Of a stretch of DNA of 64,000 nt, positions 9,150-20,300 are shown one piece after another (position 1 is the stretch's first letter; each line of letters opens with the position of its first letter). Source of the DNA: Petunia secreta (taxonomy: Eukaryota > Streptophyta > Magnoliopsida > Solanales > Solanaceae); assembly GCA_029990175.1 (NCBI GenBank), contig JARKIP010000017.1:18184001-18248000 (forward strand). The letters run 5' to 3'. The notes under the pieces are model-generated. The model was given only the letters and a program-made list of their open reading frames with translations. It did not search any database and had not been told where the DNA came from. The position numbers and the translations under genes were made by a program.

Positions 9150-11619
9150 TGTAACGACCTCAAATAGTCGTTTCGAGAATCGGGACCTCGATTTGCGTGT
9201 CGAAAATTCCAAAAGCTCCGTAAGGTCCATTATGACATGTCTGAAATTTTTTAGCTAAAACGAACTTTGTTAGATAGGTATCGGAGAAAGACATCCGTTT
9301 CGGATATTCGTTAAGGCTAAAAGAGGTTTCGGAGCTCGATTTGAGCAAATGAGCTCTGATGTGAAATCTGAAAGTTGTGTTAGGTTCCTATGGTAATTTA
9401 TTACCTGTAGCAACCTTCAGAAGTGAAAACGGACCTCGTTTGATAGGACTTTTGAAAAAGTCTCCGTTGCGGAAGTTTAAAAAGGTTAAAAGAGGTTTTC
9501 GAGCTCGATTTGAGTAAACGAACTCCGATGAGAGATCTGAGGATTCCGTTAGGTTCGTATCGTCATTTGTTACTTGTAGCAACTTTCGAATTTGGATTCC
9601 GGGGTCGTTTGATTAAAATTCGCTATTTTGGCGAAAGCCAAAATTTGACCCTTTCCCGTGGGACCCACTTTTTGAGTTCTAGAGATTCGAATTGAGTTTC
9701 GTCTTGACGAGCATGTCACACAAGTCTTGTATGACTTGTGTACAAATTTTGGGGTCATTCCGAGCTTCGTAGGGTCCCGTTTGGACCCAAAAAAGTGGCT
9801 GATCTGGTGCAAGCCAAAAAGCTGCTGAATTCTGTTTTTTTACTGTTCAGTCGGAAAAAAAATCATTTTTTCAGATCAATCCATAAGGATTTGGAAAAAC
9901 GTCAAAACATGAAAGTTGTAGCTCTTTGAGTTGTAGTTCTAATGCCACCAACCTCGTATCATTTGGACATTTCTATGAAAATTTATGTGTATTTTACCGA
10001 AAGCTATCTAGTGAGGTACAATTTGGACAGCATGTGGTACAACTCTTTAAAGCTGCGGGCTGCTATATATACTAGGGCGGGCATTCATCTTTATTTTCAT
10101 GTTTTGAGCTTCTAAAAGTGATTCCAAGGGGAATTTGAAGTACCAAAATCATTCCTAAACACAAGGTAACTATTCTTACCCATTTTTAACGCTTTAATCC
10201 GAGGATCAAAGTGACGATCCTTGGAAAGAGGGCTTGAACCCTAGATTTGTGAAATGGGAAAAAATGACCGAGTTGGACTCGGTTATATACAATAATGGTA
10301 CTTTTGGACTCGTGGAGTATGGGGAGTCCGAAAACATAAATTTTACGATTTTTGGTTACGTCCGACCCGGGGGTATTTTGGTAAATTGCCTCTTAAATTG
10401 CGTAAGGGCTTAGAATCCTTTCCTCACATGCTTACGAGTGCGACACTATTTCTTTGGCTCAGAGAGGAGTCTTACGGAGGCACACCGTTTGGGAAAGGAG
10501 GTCGTTCCTTAGCCACTTGAGCCGATTTTGAGGTAAGTGAGACTTGACCTCTATTTTTGCTTGCGGATAAGATTTGATCTTGCTAAGTAAGATGTCGAGT
10601 ACTTAATTGACTAGCATTGTCTAGTAGATAGTATTATGTACTACTCGTTATATTTATACAAAAAGGAGAAAGCACAAACGTGACTTGTGTATAGTCGATG
10701 TTGTGTGCCGGTGTATTATTGATATGCTCTAGGGACAGAGGCCGTTGGTGCGTTATGACCTAGGAGCGAAATTTCATCTAGGGACAGAGGCCGGTGGTGC
10801 GTTATGACCTAGATGTGGAGACTTATAGGGACAGAGGCTTGTGGTGCGTTATGACCTATAAGTAAAGTTGTTTATAGGGACAGAGGCCTGTGGTGCGTTA
10901 TGACCTATAAACAAAGCTGCACCGGGTGTGTGCTTATGCTATGTGCTAGGTATATCATTACTTATGTGGTATGCGAGATATATCATCGCCATGCTGTGTG
11001 TTAATTATATTATTGCTTATGCCATAGTATCAATATAATATTGTATATGCTATATTATGTATCTTTATATTATTGACCATGTTATGTATTCGCGTATTAT
11101 TGCTTGTGTTATTGTATAATTATATTATCGTATGTAATGTTTATGGGTTACTGTAAAGGTGTGGATTGTACTTCCGCTATCTGCTTATGCATTATCAAAG
11201 ACTTGTCCCGAAAGGGTAATTTAGCGGGCATGTGTATGATCTTACTGGGCTTTGCCTCATAACTTACTGTTTAAATGTGCAGATCCTTCTACTAGTCAGA
11301 CAGCTGGACTTATCTGATCCGTTCGAGGCTGTGGCTATTTTTGCTTGAGGTGAGCCAACCGCATGGTTCGCGGTGGCATACCGTCTGATCCACCTTAGTG
11401 TTTAGTCACTTCCTACATCTTGTATTATATATTATATATATCGGATGTCAGAATTCGTAGATGCTCTATTGATACTGTATTTCGGGTGGATGTCTACACC
11501 TACATTTTATTGAAATATTTCTATCTAAATTATCATTATGAGTCAGTTTAATTATTCGTGGTTCGCCTAAGGATGTAACACTTAGGTGCCATCACGGCCC
11601 CGAAAATTGGGTCGTGACA
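9150..11619 (+). mobile_element. Solo LTR of a chromovirus-like gypsy element, TSD ACTTG
   Basis: It starts TGTAACGACCTCAAATAGTC and ends GGGTCGTGACA. ACTTG lies immediately outside both ends (9145-9149 and 11620-11624), a perfect 5-bp target duplication. The termini and many internal motifs resemble the LTRs of the element at 35080-45383 in opposite orientation. The internal region is gone, as after recombination between two LTRs. It interrupts the Tat element downstream of gag. Confidence 0.9.
10727..10912 (+). repeat. Four degenerate hairpin-edged repeats in the solo LTR
   Basis: The motif GGGACAGAGGC, a short variable part, then GGTGCGTTATGACC occurs four times at about 45-50 bp spacing. 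Each copy is bounded by short inverted ends such as ACTTATAGG with CCTATAAGT. The related LTRs at 35080 and 42853 carry a similar block with CCCCTGTCAAGTG units. Confidence 0.75.
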
Positions 11620-13829
11620 ACTTGGTTATTCAAGGGTTGTAGCCCAAGTGCATTATTTTGCTTGTTTTGTTTGTTCAAACCCTTCTATCTTCAATTCAAT
11701 GAAAGCGAAATTTATCTCGTCCTAATATTCGGTCTTTTATATTTTCTGTTCTTACCTCCTTAGTATCTTGTTTTATGTTTTGTCGACCTTAATAACATGA
11801 CATGCGTATGTGGTTTACGTCTTGATCTAAACACGCGCTCTGGCATTGTGAGCTATCTGAGTAGTAATGAGGGATAAAAGAGGGAGAAAAATAAGTTGGA
11901 AATTAATTAGTAGTCATCCGATAAGGGAGATCGGTGAGAAGTTAAAAATCGTGCACGGTCGCTTCGACCGAATTTGAAATACCAGTTTTGAGAACCATCA
12001 TTGAAGTAGAGGTCGAGGATACGTGTGGATCAATCCAGGTCAATTGATTGAACCATAATTTGTGCGAGGCATTCTCGGGTCGGGATGAAGAACGTCTTTC
12101 GTTTCTTCTACCGAAACACTATATCCTTTTGTCAGTCCTTTTTTAGCCTTGTTCTAGTTTTTCTTTGGCCAACCCTCCCTTGGAATCAATTTGATGTGAT
12201 TAAAAAAAAATAAAAAAAATAAAAAAAAACAAAAAATATACCTCAGTGGTAGAGCTACGTCTGACCTGATTACTCTCAAAAGGATACGTAGGCAACCATT
12301 TGGGTGCGGTCATAACAGGGAAAAGTTCATTTTTTTTTCCTGTTCATATTGACGCAAAACTTGCCTCCAAGTTTGCGGCCAATGTCAAAAGAAATTCAAA
12401 TCCTCAATGTATGCTAAACTGGGGTAGAAGTTTGTTTTTATTTTATTTAAAATAAAAACAAACTTCTATGTTGTTGTACCATCTATTCATATGTTTCATG
12501 AGATATCAGTCTCGAAATCAAGGAAGGAACTCAAAGTGCCCCAGTTTATCCTAATCTGGGGCAGAAGTTTAAGTTTATTTTTAAAGAAACGGAGAAAGTC
12601 AATTCCTTTTGCTTTCTTTGTGTTCATCTAGGGGGAAAGTCTCAATATCCCTTATGTTTGCATATCATAAATTCAAAAGATAATTCCTCGGTTTTTTAAT
12701 AAATCGGGGCCTCAGTTAGTTATTACTTTAAAAGAAATGATTCCAGGGGTTGTAATATTTTACCAAGTCGTTTCATGAGATGCTTTCATACCGCTCTTCA
12801 AACCAAAGAAAAAAAAAGGAAAAAAAGAAAAAAGAAAAAAAAAGGAATCCCCAATTTGCCTAAACTGGGGAAAAAGTTTGGTTTATTTTTCAAAAGCGGT
12901 GATTTCTAATCTTGTCATGCTCATTCTAGTCGTCTCATGAGATGTTTTTGAGTTTTTATGCTGAATCCTTTTCTTTATACCCTAACCAAATCCAACATTA
13001 CAGTCCAAATAAAGACCCTTCTGACCGATCATTGAGAATGTCAAGCCAAGTGAGGTATCAAGGGACAATTTTCACACTGTAAAGTTGCATTTCTTATGAG
13101 TCGACAATCGCATTTAGGAGCTGGGAGCACCAACGTCATTAAAGGAGAAATTCTCTGAGGAATAAAGATAAAGGCCAAAAATTGAAGAAAGAAAGAAAAG
13201 ATGGGGTCGATCACCAAGAAAAGATATGAGATCGATGAGGAACGAGCGAAAAAATGACAGAATTGAAAAAAAAAAGGGAAAAGAAAAGAAAAAATGAAGT
13301 CTTCTCGGTGAAAACCTGAAAAGGCGTTGCAAGACAACTGTGAGTTAAAAGAACAAAGAAAGAGGCTAGTCGGTGAAAACCCGAAAGGGCATTACTAGTC
13401 GAATGAGGTCGTTAGATTTACCATCAAGCAAGATTTGAAAAATGGGAGCAAAATCAGGGATAGACTATGTGAGCGAATTAAGAGTTGATTCCAAAATACA
13501 TGTCATGTTAATAAGGTCGTCATCTTTTCAGTCCTTTGCCTTTCCCGTAAGGGACGTCATCATTTTTTTTTTTTTAATCTTTTGGTTGGAAGCTTTTTCG
13601 TTTCCATCATTTTGACTTGCTTCAGTTTGTTTATGTTTCTCCAACATCAAACGAGTAAAGAAAGTTTTGCAAAACTAGTTATAGTTTCATAGTTGTACTA
13701 GAGCAAGTCAGGACCAACCTTGATAATTGGAGCCTAATGTTTCACATCGGTACAAAGTATGCCACACCAAGGAGTGTACCATGAAAGAGATCATCAAAGG
13801 ATATGCAGATTTCAAGATGCAGTTAAATT
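11620..13829 (+). other. 3' non-coding region of the Tat element
   Basis: No supported coding region. Degenerate direct repeats built around 'aaactggggcagaagttt' occur near 12415, 12545 and 12860. GTCGGTGAAAACC units recur near 13305 and 13370. The A-rich tracts at 12198-12240 and 12805-12845 and the T-run near 13563 fit 3' UTR-like filler of Tat elements. Confidence 0.5.
12426..12467. repeat. Perfect 42-bp palindrome
   Basis: Two 20-base arms starting AGAAGTTTGTTTTTATTTTA are separated by TT and are exactly complementary. The arms lie within one of the degenerate 'agaagtttg' repeats of the Tat 3' region. A cruciform or RNA hairpin is possible. Confidence 0.85.
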
Positions 13830-14565
13830 TCAAATCAAAGCCTGCCAAGCAGCAATTTCAAGCTTTCAATAGTCAAAGCCCGCCCGAGCGGCAATTTCAA
13901 GTTTCAGTAATTTCATTCAAGTGAAATCTCATCAAAACGGCAGTTTAAACCTTCAAGTCAAAGGCTGCCCGAGCAGCAATCTCAAGATTTCAACTTTCAA
14001 GTCAAAGGCCCGTCAGAGCGGCAATTTTAATTTTCAAAGTCAAGCCCGTCGAAGCGCCAATTTCAACATTCATTCCAAAGCCCGTCAAAGCGGCTATTTC
14101 AATTTTCAAGTCAAAGCCCGTCAAAGCGGCAATTTCATTCAAGTCAAAGTCCGTCAAAGCGGAAATTTCAACTTTCAAGTCAAAGCCCGTCAAAGCGGCA
14201 ATTTCAACTTTCTAGTCAAAGCCTACCCAAGTGGCAATCTCAGCCTTCAAGTCAAAGCCCGTCAAAGCGGCAATTTCAGCATTTCAAGTCAAAGCCCGTC
14301 AAAGCGGCAATTTCAGCATTTCAGTCAAAGCCCGTCAAAGCGGCAATTTCAACTTTCAAGTAAAAGCCCGCCTGAGCGGCAGTTTCAAGTTTCAAGTCAA
14401 AGCCCGCCCGAGCAGCAATTTCAAGTTTCAGCAATTTCATTCAAGTCAAAGCCCGACAAAGCGGCAATTTCAACTTTCAAGTTAAAGCCCGCCTGAGCGG
14501 CAGTTTCAAGTTTCAAGTTAAAGTCCGTCCGAGTGGCAATTTCAAGTTTTAAGACCCACTAGATT
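13830..14565 (+). repeat. 36-bp minisatellite, first block
   Basis: About 18-20 degenerate copies of a unit close to 36 bp, with core AAAGCCCGTCAAAGCGGCAA then TTTCAACTTTCAAGT. The period is a multiple of three, so one frame stays open for 191 codons (13921-14496) as a KARQSGNFNFQV-like repeat. I treat that as a by-product and not a gene. A second block of the same family lies at 16465-16880. Confidence 0.88.
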
Positions 14566-14569
14566 AGTT

Positions 14570-16230
14570 GGGGCTTCAGACCAGTTCATCAGCCTATGGA
14601 GAATGAGGCAGTAGTTTGAGAAGCTGAGGCACCCACCTGGAGAATGGGGGAGTAGTTTAGAGTATGGGTGTCAAACGGGTATACGGATCCAGGTTTGGAT
14701 TGTAAAATTGTAACCCCGCAGGTTTCGGGTATGGGTCCGGATACGGGTTTAAATTACGGGTTCTTAACGGGTCCGGGTTTTGGGTGGGAAAAAAAAACCC
14801 GTACAGGTACGGGTTCGGGTCTTAAAAAATCGGGTTTGCATCCGGGTTTTATTTTTTTTAATAATATTATTTTAAATACTTAAAAAAAAGATGAATGATA
14901 GGAAAAACTGAAAGACTTACTTTATTTAAGATACTTGAACTATTAAAGTATTGAACATTAAGCTTCTAAATTTGAAAAGTGCAAAGTCAAAACTAGATAA
15001 TGAAAATTCAAATTACAAATTTAAATATGCCTATTTCTTTGTGTAATTTCTTCCATGTCATTTTCCTCATGCTCCGGTGTAGGTGCCATTGATAGTGCTT
15101 GATCACTTAACAGAATTTGTTCAAGGTATCATCTTGTTCTAGTGAGTCTTCAATTCCTTGGTTTCTTCGCTCCGATCTAATCCAGTCTCATAAAAACTAG
15201 AACATCTAAAGCATTATTACCCAAAAGAGTGACGGGTATCACCTATTTGAGGTATATATCGAAGTTAATAGTTGAAGTTCTATACCATATTTGAGTAATA
15301 TATATTCAAATTCTTGATTTGTTATGGAATATCAAGTTTTTTTTTAATTAAATAGCTAAACTTGCTTCTCTTGAACATATTTCACTATTAACAATATGGA
15401 CACAAAACGAATTAAACCATGAGTGGAAAACTTGTGTATACCTTTCTCTACACATACAAGTTTTAACACTCAGTTTATTTTAACAGATACGGATACGAGT
15501 ATATCCAGTAATATCCCATAATTTTGACGGGTCTTAACGGATACGGGTATTCGTTAAGGAAAAAAAAAACCATTCGGGTAGGGGTATTTTAAGGGGTTTA
15601 CGGGTCTGGGTCCGGGTTTTTGCGGGTCCGGATGGGGTCGAGTTTTAATGAGTTCGGGTCCGGGTTTTGACGGGTAGACCCCTACCCGTTTGACACCCAT
15701 AGTTTAGAGAAAGTCGAGACACCCACCTGGAGAATGAGGGAGTAATTTTTGAGAAGTCGAGGCACCCACCTGGAGAATGAGGGAGTAATTTGAGAAACCG
15801 AGGCACCCACCTGGAGAATGAGGGAGTAGTTTTGAGAAAGCCGAAGCACCCACCTGGAGAATGAGGGAGTAGTTTTGAGAAAGTCGAGGCACCCACCTGG
15901 AGAATGAGAGAGTAGTTTGAGAAGCTGAGGGAGTAGTTTAGAGAAAGTCTAGGAACCCACCTGGAGAATGAGGGAGTAGTTTAGAGAAAGTCGAGGCACC
16001 CACCTGGAGAATGAGGGAGTAGTTTGAGAAGCCGAGGCACCCACCTGGAGAACGAGGGAGTAGTTTGGAAAGTCACCCACCTGGAGAATGAGGGAGTAGT
16101 TTAGAGAAAGTCGAGGCGCCCACCTGGAGAATAAGGGAGTAGTTTGGAGAAGTCGAGGCACCCACCTGGAGAATGAGGGAATTGTTTGAAGAAGTCCAGG
16201 CGCCCACCTGAAGAACGAGGGAATCCGTTT
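14570..16230 (+). repeat. About 43-bp minisatellite, split by a hAT-type insertion
   Basis: Units with core CACCCACCTGGAGAATGAGG then GAGTAGTTT and a GAGAAAGTCGAGG-type linker. Roughly two copies precede 14663 and about a dozen follow 15702. Unit length varies from about 38 to 45 bp. Confidence 0.88.
14663..15701. mobile_element. Non-autonomous hAT-type DNA transposon, TSD GTTTAGAG
   Basis: The ends are TATGGGTGTCAAACGGGT and its exact reverse complement. GTTTAGAG lies on both sides (14655-14662 and 15702-15709), an 8-bp duplication as expected for hAT. The 1039-bp interior has no transposase frame. Its subterminal parts are rich in GGGTCCGGGTTT-like motifs on the left and matching motifs on the right, as hAT elements often are. 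It sits inside the 43-bp minisatellite. Confidence 0.9.
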
Positions 16231-16234
16231 CTGT

Positions 16235-16462
16235 AAAGAAGCAAGACCCATCAGAGTGATGGTTTCCAATTCAGCAAGAACAAGGCCATCAGAGAGATGG
16301 TTTTAATTTTTCAGCAAAAACAAGACCTATCAGAGTGATGGTTTTCAATTCAGCAAGAACAAGACCCATCAGACGGATGATTTTCAATTCAGAAAGAACA
16401 AGACCCATCAGAGAGATGGTTTTAATTTTCAGCAAAAGCAAGACCTATCAGAGTGGTGGTTC
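16235..16462 (+). repeat. About 40-bp minisatellite, third family
   Basis: Five or so copies of CAAGACCCATCAGAGAGATG followed by GTTTTAATTTTCAGCAAAAA variants. It lies between the 43-bp and the second 36-bp block. Confidence 0.8.
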
Positions 16463-16464
16463 CA

Positions 16465-16880
16465 GTTTTATCCTTCCCGTCAGAGCGGCAATTTCAGCAT
16501 TCCAGCCAAAGCCCGTGAAAGCGGCAATTTTATTTTCAAGTCAAGCCCGTCAAAGCGACAATTTTATTTTCAAGTCAAGCCCGTCAAAGCGGCAATTTCA
16601 ACTTTCAATTCAAAGCCCGTCAAAGCGGCAGTTTCAACTTTCAAGACAAAGCCCGTCAAAGCGGCAATTCCAATTTTCAAGTCAAGCCCGTCAAAGCAGC
16701 AATTTCAAAACCCGTCAAAGCGGCAATTTCAGCATTCAAGTCAAAGCCCGTCAAAGTGGCAGTTTCTACTTTCCCGTCAAAGCCCGTCAAAGCGGTAATT
16801 TTACTTTCAAGTCAAAGCCCGTCCAAGCGGCAATTTCAAATTTTAAGACAAAGCCCGCCGAGCGGCAATTTCAAGTTTTC
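16465..16880 (+). repeat. 36-bp minisatellite, second block
   Basis: About ten to twelve copies of the CCCGTCAAAGCGGCAATTTC unit seen at 13830-14565, with some units shortened to about 30 bp. The frame 16335-16949 is open through it for the same reason as in the first block. Confidence 0.86.
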
Positions 16881-17384
16881 AAGATTACTTTAGTAGTGGG
16901 AGCTTCAGACCAGTTTATCAGCTTGGGAAGCATGAATAAGTTAGCTTAGGAATTTTAATTTTACATTTCAAATGTTGTATTTTTATTTTCCTTTGAAAAG
17001 CAGTGACCACCAGCCGGCTAGCCAGCAACCAGTGACAGTGACCAGCAGCAACAGTCCCAAGTGTGTTTAGCAGCATTTGGTGTCAGACCTAGTGTATTAG
17101 AAGCGTCTAGTGTGAGTCGTAGGGTGTCTAGTAGCGTCTAGAGTAAGTCCTAGTGTATCTGGAAGAGTCTAGTGTCTGTTTGAATGCAGTAGTCCCAACT
17201 ACCGCACATGAGAAACTACACTGGCCTGATTCCTTAGTCCGAGGATATGTAGGTAGCCTTGTTCTTGGTTAGAACCGAAAAGTCAGGGTACGGTCACCAT
17301 TTTGAAGAGCATGCTCTTGGTTAGAACCAAAAGTCAAAATTAGTTTACGATTACATCTTTGTCCAAAAACTCTTCGCGTTCTCG
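16881..17384 (+). other. Tat 3' region between the minisatellites and the PPT
   Basis: No gene seen. It has short repeated GTCTAGTGT motifs between 17060 and 17180 and two GGTTAGAACC motifs near 17268 and 17316. Confidence 0.4.
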
Positions 17385-17399
17385 AACAAAGAGGGCAGC
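17385..17399 (+). promoter_or_regulatory. Polypurine tract of the large Tat element
   Basis: AACAAAGAGGGCAGC directly precedes the 3' LTR. Tat/Ogre elements of related plants have a similar purine-rich tract ending in GGGGCAGC before a TGTAGACACCTAATTTT-like LTR start. Confidence 0.75.
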
Positions 17400-20300
17400 T
17401 ATAATCACCTAATTTTGGCACCAAAAATACAAAATTACATAAAATTGTCATGTTAATTATCGTGTGATTTTTACTAGATTTTACCCTTTTCATTTAGCCG
17501 TTTTAATTAATTAGGAAAAATATTATAAAATTATCAAAAAATATTTCTTCATATAATCAGTTGTATAATTTGTTGTTGTGTTTAAATTATGATTTATGTG
17601 TATGTTGTGCTTAATTAGTCAATTGTTTAAGTGTTAGAAATTGATTAAGTAGAAAAGATGTTGGGCTAAATGTGAGTTCAAGTGGTTATTACCTAGCCTA
17701 CTTGGTTGGCCCATCTAAAACAATTTCAGCCCAAAAACTTGTCTGACCCGGCCCATGTTGCTAACAATACCCTATCCCACAACATTGCCCCATTACACAC
17801 AAAATTCATCACTTTGGGGGATATGCTCGCGGAATTTTCCGCCGTCGCCGGCGATGGACTCCGGCAAACGAAACACACCCCTAGGATCGGCTCGAGCCCC
17901 TCTTCCCATTTCCGATATCAATTCCCCCAAATAGTCGCTGATTCCGTGTAGATCGAGGGTCAATGTTCGGATGAAATACCTAGCTCCGGCGACGGTGAGT
18001 TTTTCCGATCAACATATACATCCCCGGAATCCCCTCACTCTCCTCTACTCGGTTTTTGAAGGTAAATCCCCTAAAAAAACTCACCTATTTTCCCTATTTT
18101 TCCCGCTGTCCCGTTCCATTTTCTCATCCCCTTTTCATTGGATTTTTGTGCTCATGATGGTACTGCGACGAAGAAGGGCAGTGGGGGGTTATGTCATTTT
18201 GGTGATGTATGTGTGCCGTGTTGTTTAGCTGAAGCAAAGTATGTGTGTGCTGATTAGATGTTGACGATGACAATTGGTGGTGCATTTATTTTGTGTGTAT
18301 GTGATGTTGATGTCGAACTTAACAAGCGAGGCAGCGCTCTATGATGTCGTGAATGGAGTGGAACTACGATGGGTGATGCAAGACGGGGCTGTTATGTTTT
18401 GCATTAGTATTGGTGGTTCGATGTCTCAGGGTGATGTTGTCTTGGTGAGGTAGTGTTTGTGATGTGTAGATGCTGTGAAGCCAAATGGTGTCAATGGTGG
18501 TATGAGAGCTGATCTGAGGGTGCTTGGCGAAGCGATGCAGCTGCTCGTTGGTGAAACACCGGTGAGGCAGCGGTGTTATGATGGCGTAACGAGGACGTTT
18601 TGTCTTGTTGATGTAGCAGCAGTAGCTATGGCATTGAGCAGCAGCAAGGGTGTGATGGTTTTGCTCTTGATGGATTAGGCATAGAGTAAACTCCTCATCT
18701 CTTTTCCCTTTGTTTATCAATCTGTTTATGTAGTTTATAGGTAGGGAAATATTGTTTAGTATTAGCATATGTATGTGTTACCCGAATCTGAGTTTGAAGT
18801 TGAATAAACATTTTCTTATTGTTTGTTCACATATTGTCGAAGCATGAATTAGTTAAACTAGCTTATTGAGATCATTGTTTCATTCATCTCGTGTGAGTTT
18901 CTTCCTGTTGTGTCCTGTTTGTGTGAGCAGATGCATATGTCGTTGATTAAATGAAAAGCTTGGTTGTTATGGTGGTATTTTTGTCAGCGTCGACTAGTTA
19001 GCGTAGCAAACTTTGGCCAAATTCCTTCCTCTGAAATTAGCATCACTACATGTTTAGTTTTAGTTAAAACTAGTGGTTAGCTTGTAAAATGGGATGTGTA
19101 TGCTCACAGGTGAATTTATACAAAATGGATATTGTTTTATGTCATGTGTTTACTGTTGATTGGAATCACCTTTGTGTGTGTATGTGTGCGTGATTATGTT
19201 TATGGTAGGTGTCTCGAATTATGTCATGATCTATTATCAAAGTAGTTGTGGGGTATTTGTTCAACTATTTTGCACATTCATTGTCCGGGTATGCAAATGG
19301 TGTCGAGCATGTGAATTAGGTGAGCTTGTGTGACTGCCAGCTTAATGGGTATGGAAGTCGACTAACTTTGATTCATGGTTAAGACTGAGAGCTTGCTTTC
19401 ATTTTAAGTAGTCGGTTTGTTTGACAAGCATGAAACTAGTTCTGTTATGAATTCGAGCATTAAGTCATATAAAGTTATTATCTATCTCTGTCTCCTTTGT
19501 TTAAAAAAAATGTAAGCTGGTTTGTCTTGGTTTAATATATGATTATGTTGATGTTCATTAGCAAGGAATGGAAGTTACAAGTCTGTTAGTTGGTTCCTTA
19601 GTTTAACTAGTGTTGGTTTTATTAGCTATTTGGGAATTACTATGTCAATTGGTATGTTTCATGTTTATGTGTTAAACTTGGAGATTTAATGCAGGTTTAG
19701 TTTAGAGTTTTCTTAGAATTGCTAGCTAGAAGAGGGACTTAACATAGGATTCCTTTACTGCTCTTTAAAGTAGAAGCAAGAACATGTGAGTGTCCTTTTT
19801 ACCCAAGTCAAAAGTCAAGGTGAACGTGCATAAAGTGGCAGCATAGGGTCAGAGAATCTTTGCCATTTTGGTGCAAGTTTAGGCATGCCAAGTAAATTTT
19901 CAGAAAAGGTACAAGAGGGCACATGGGCTCTTTGTCTTTTATTCACCTACCTATTCTACCTGTGGCCATTTAAAGAGGATTTTTTTTTCTTCATTAGGGG
20001 AGAACAAGAGAAACACCCTTGTCAACTCTCAACTCTCAAAACTTGAGAGAAAAAAACATCTGAAAAAGATACACTCTAAACTTCTCTCTTTCACTACTTC
20101 TCCGCACATACAATTCATATCTGAAACAAATCTTTTAACTTAAAGGAGATCAGATCTGAGAAGAGTCTTAAGTAGAGAGAAAAGAGGAGGAGTTGAGAGC
20201 AAAATGGCAGAGTTATGTAAAAAAAATGGGGTGCCAGAAATAGTTTGAAAAATATAGTGAGGTAGAAGAAGAGAGGGTCATTTCTTGTGTTGTTGGCTGT

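Noticed and set aside
13921..14496. Open frame of 191 codons with KARQSGNF repeats
   Set aside because: It follows entirely from a 36-bp minisatellite. Other frames in the array are also open and no domain or start context supports a gene.
13830..16880. CRISPR-like regular repeats
   Set aside because: The units are adjacent without unique spacers and the context is a plant retroelement.
16335..16949. Open frame of 204 codons
   Set aside because: Same cause: it runs through two minisatellite families.
18364..18768. Minus-strand frame of 134 codons
   Set aside because: Lies in the Tat 3' LTR, has low-complexity His/Asn-rich translation and no supporting signals.
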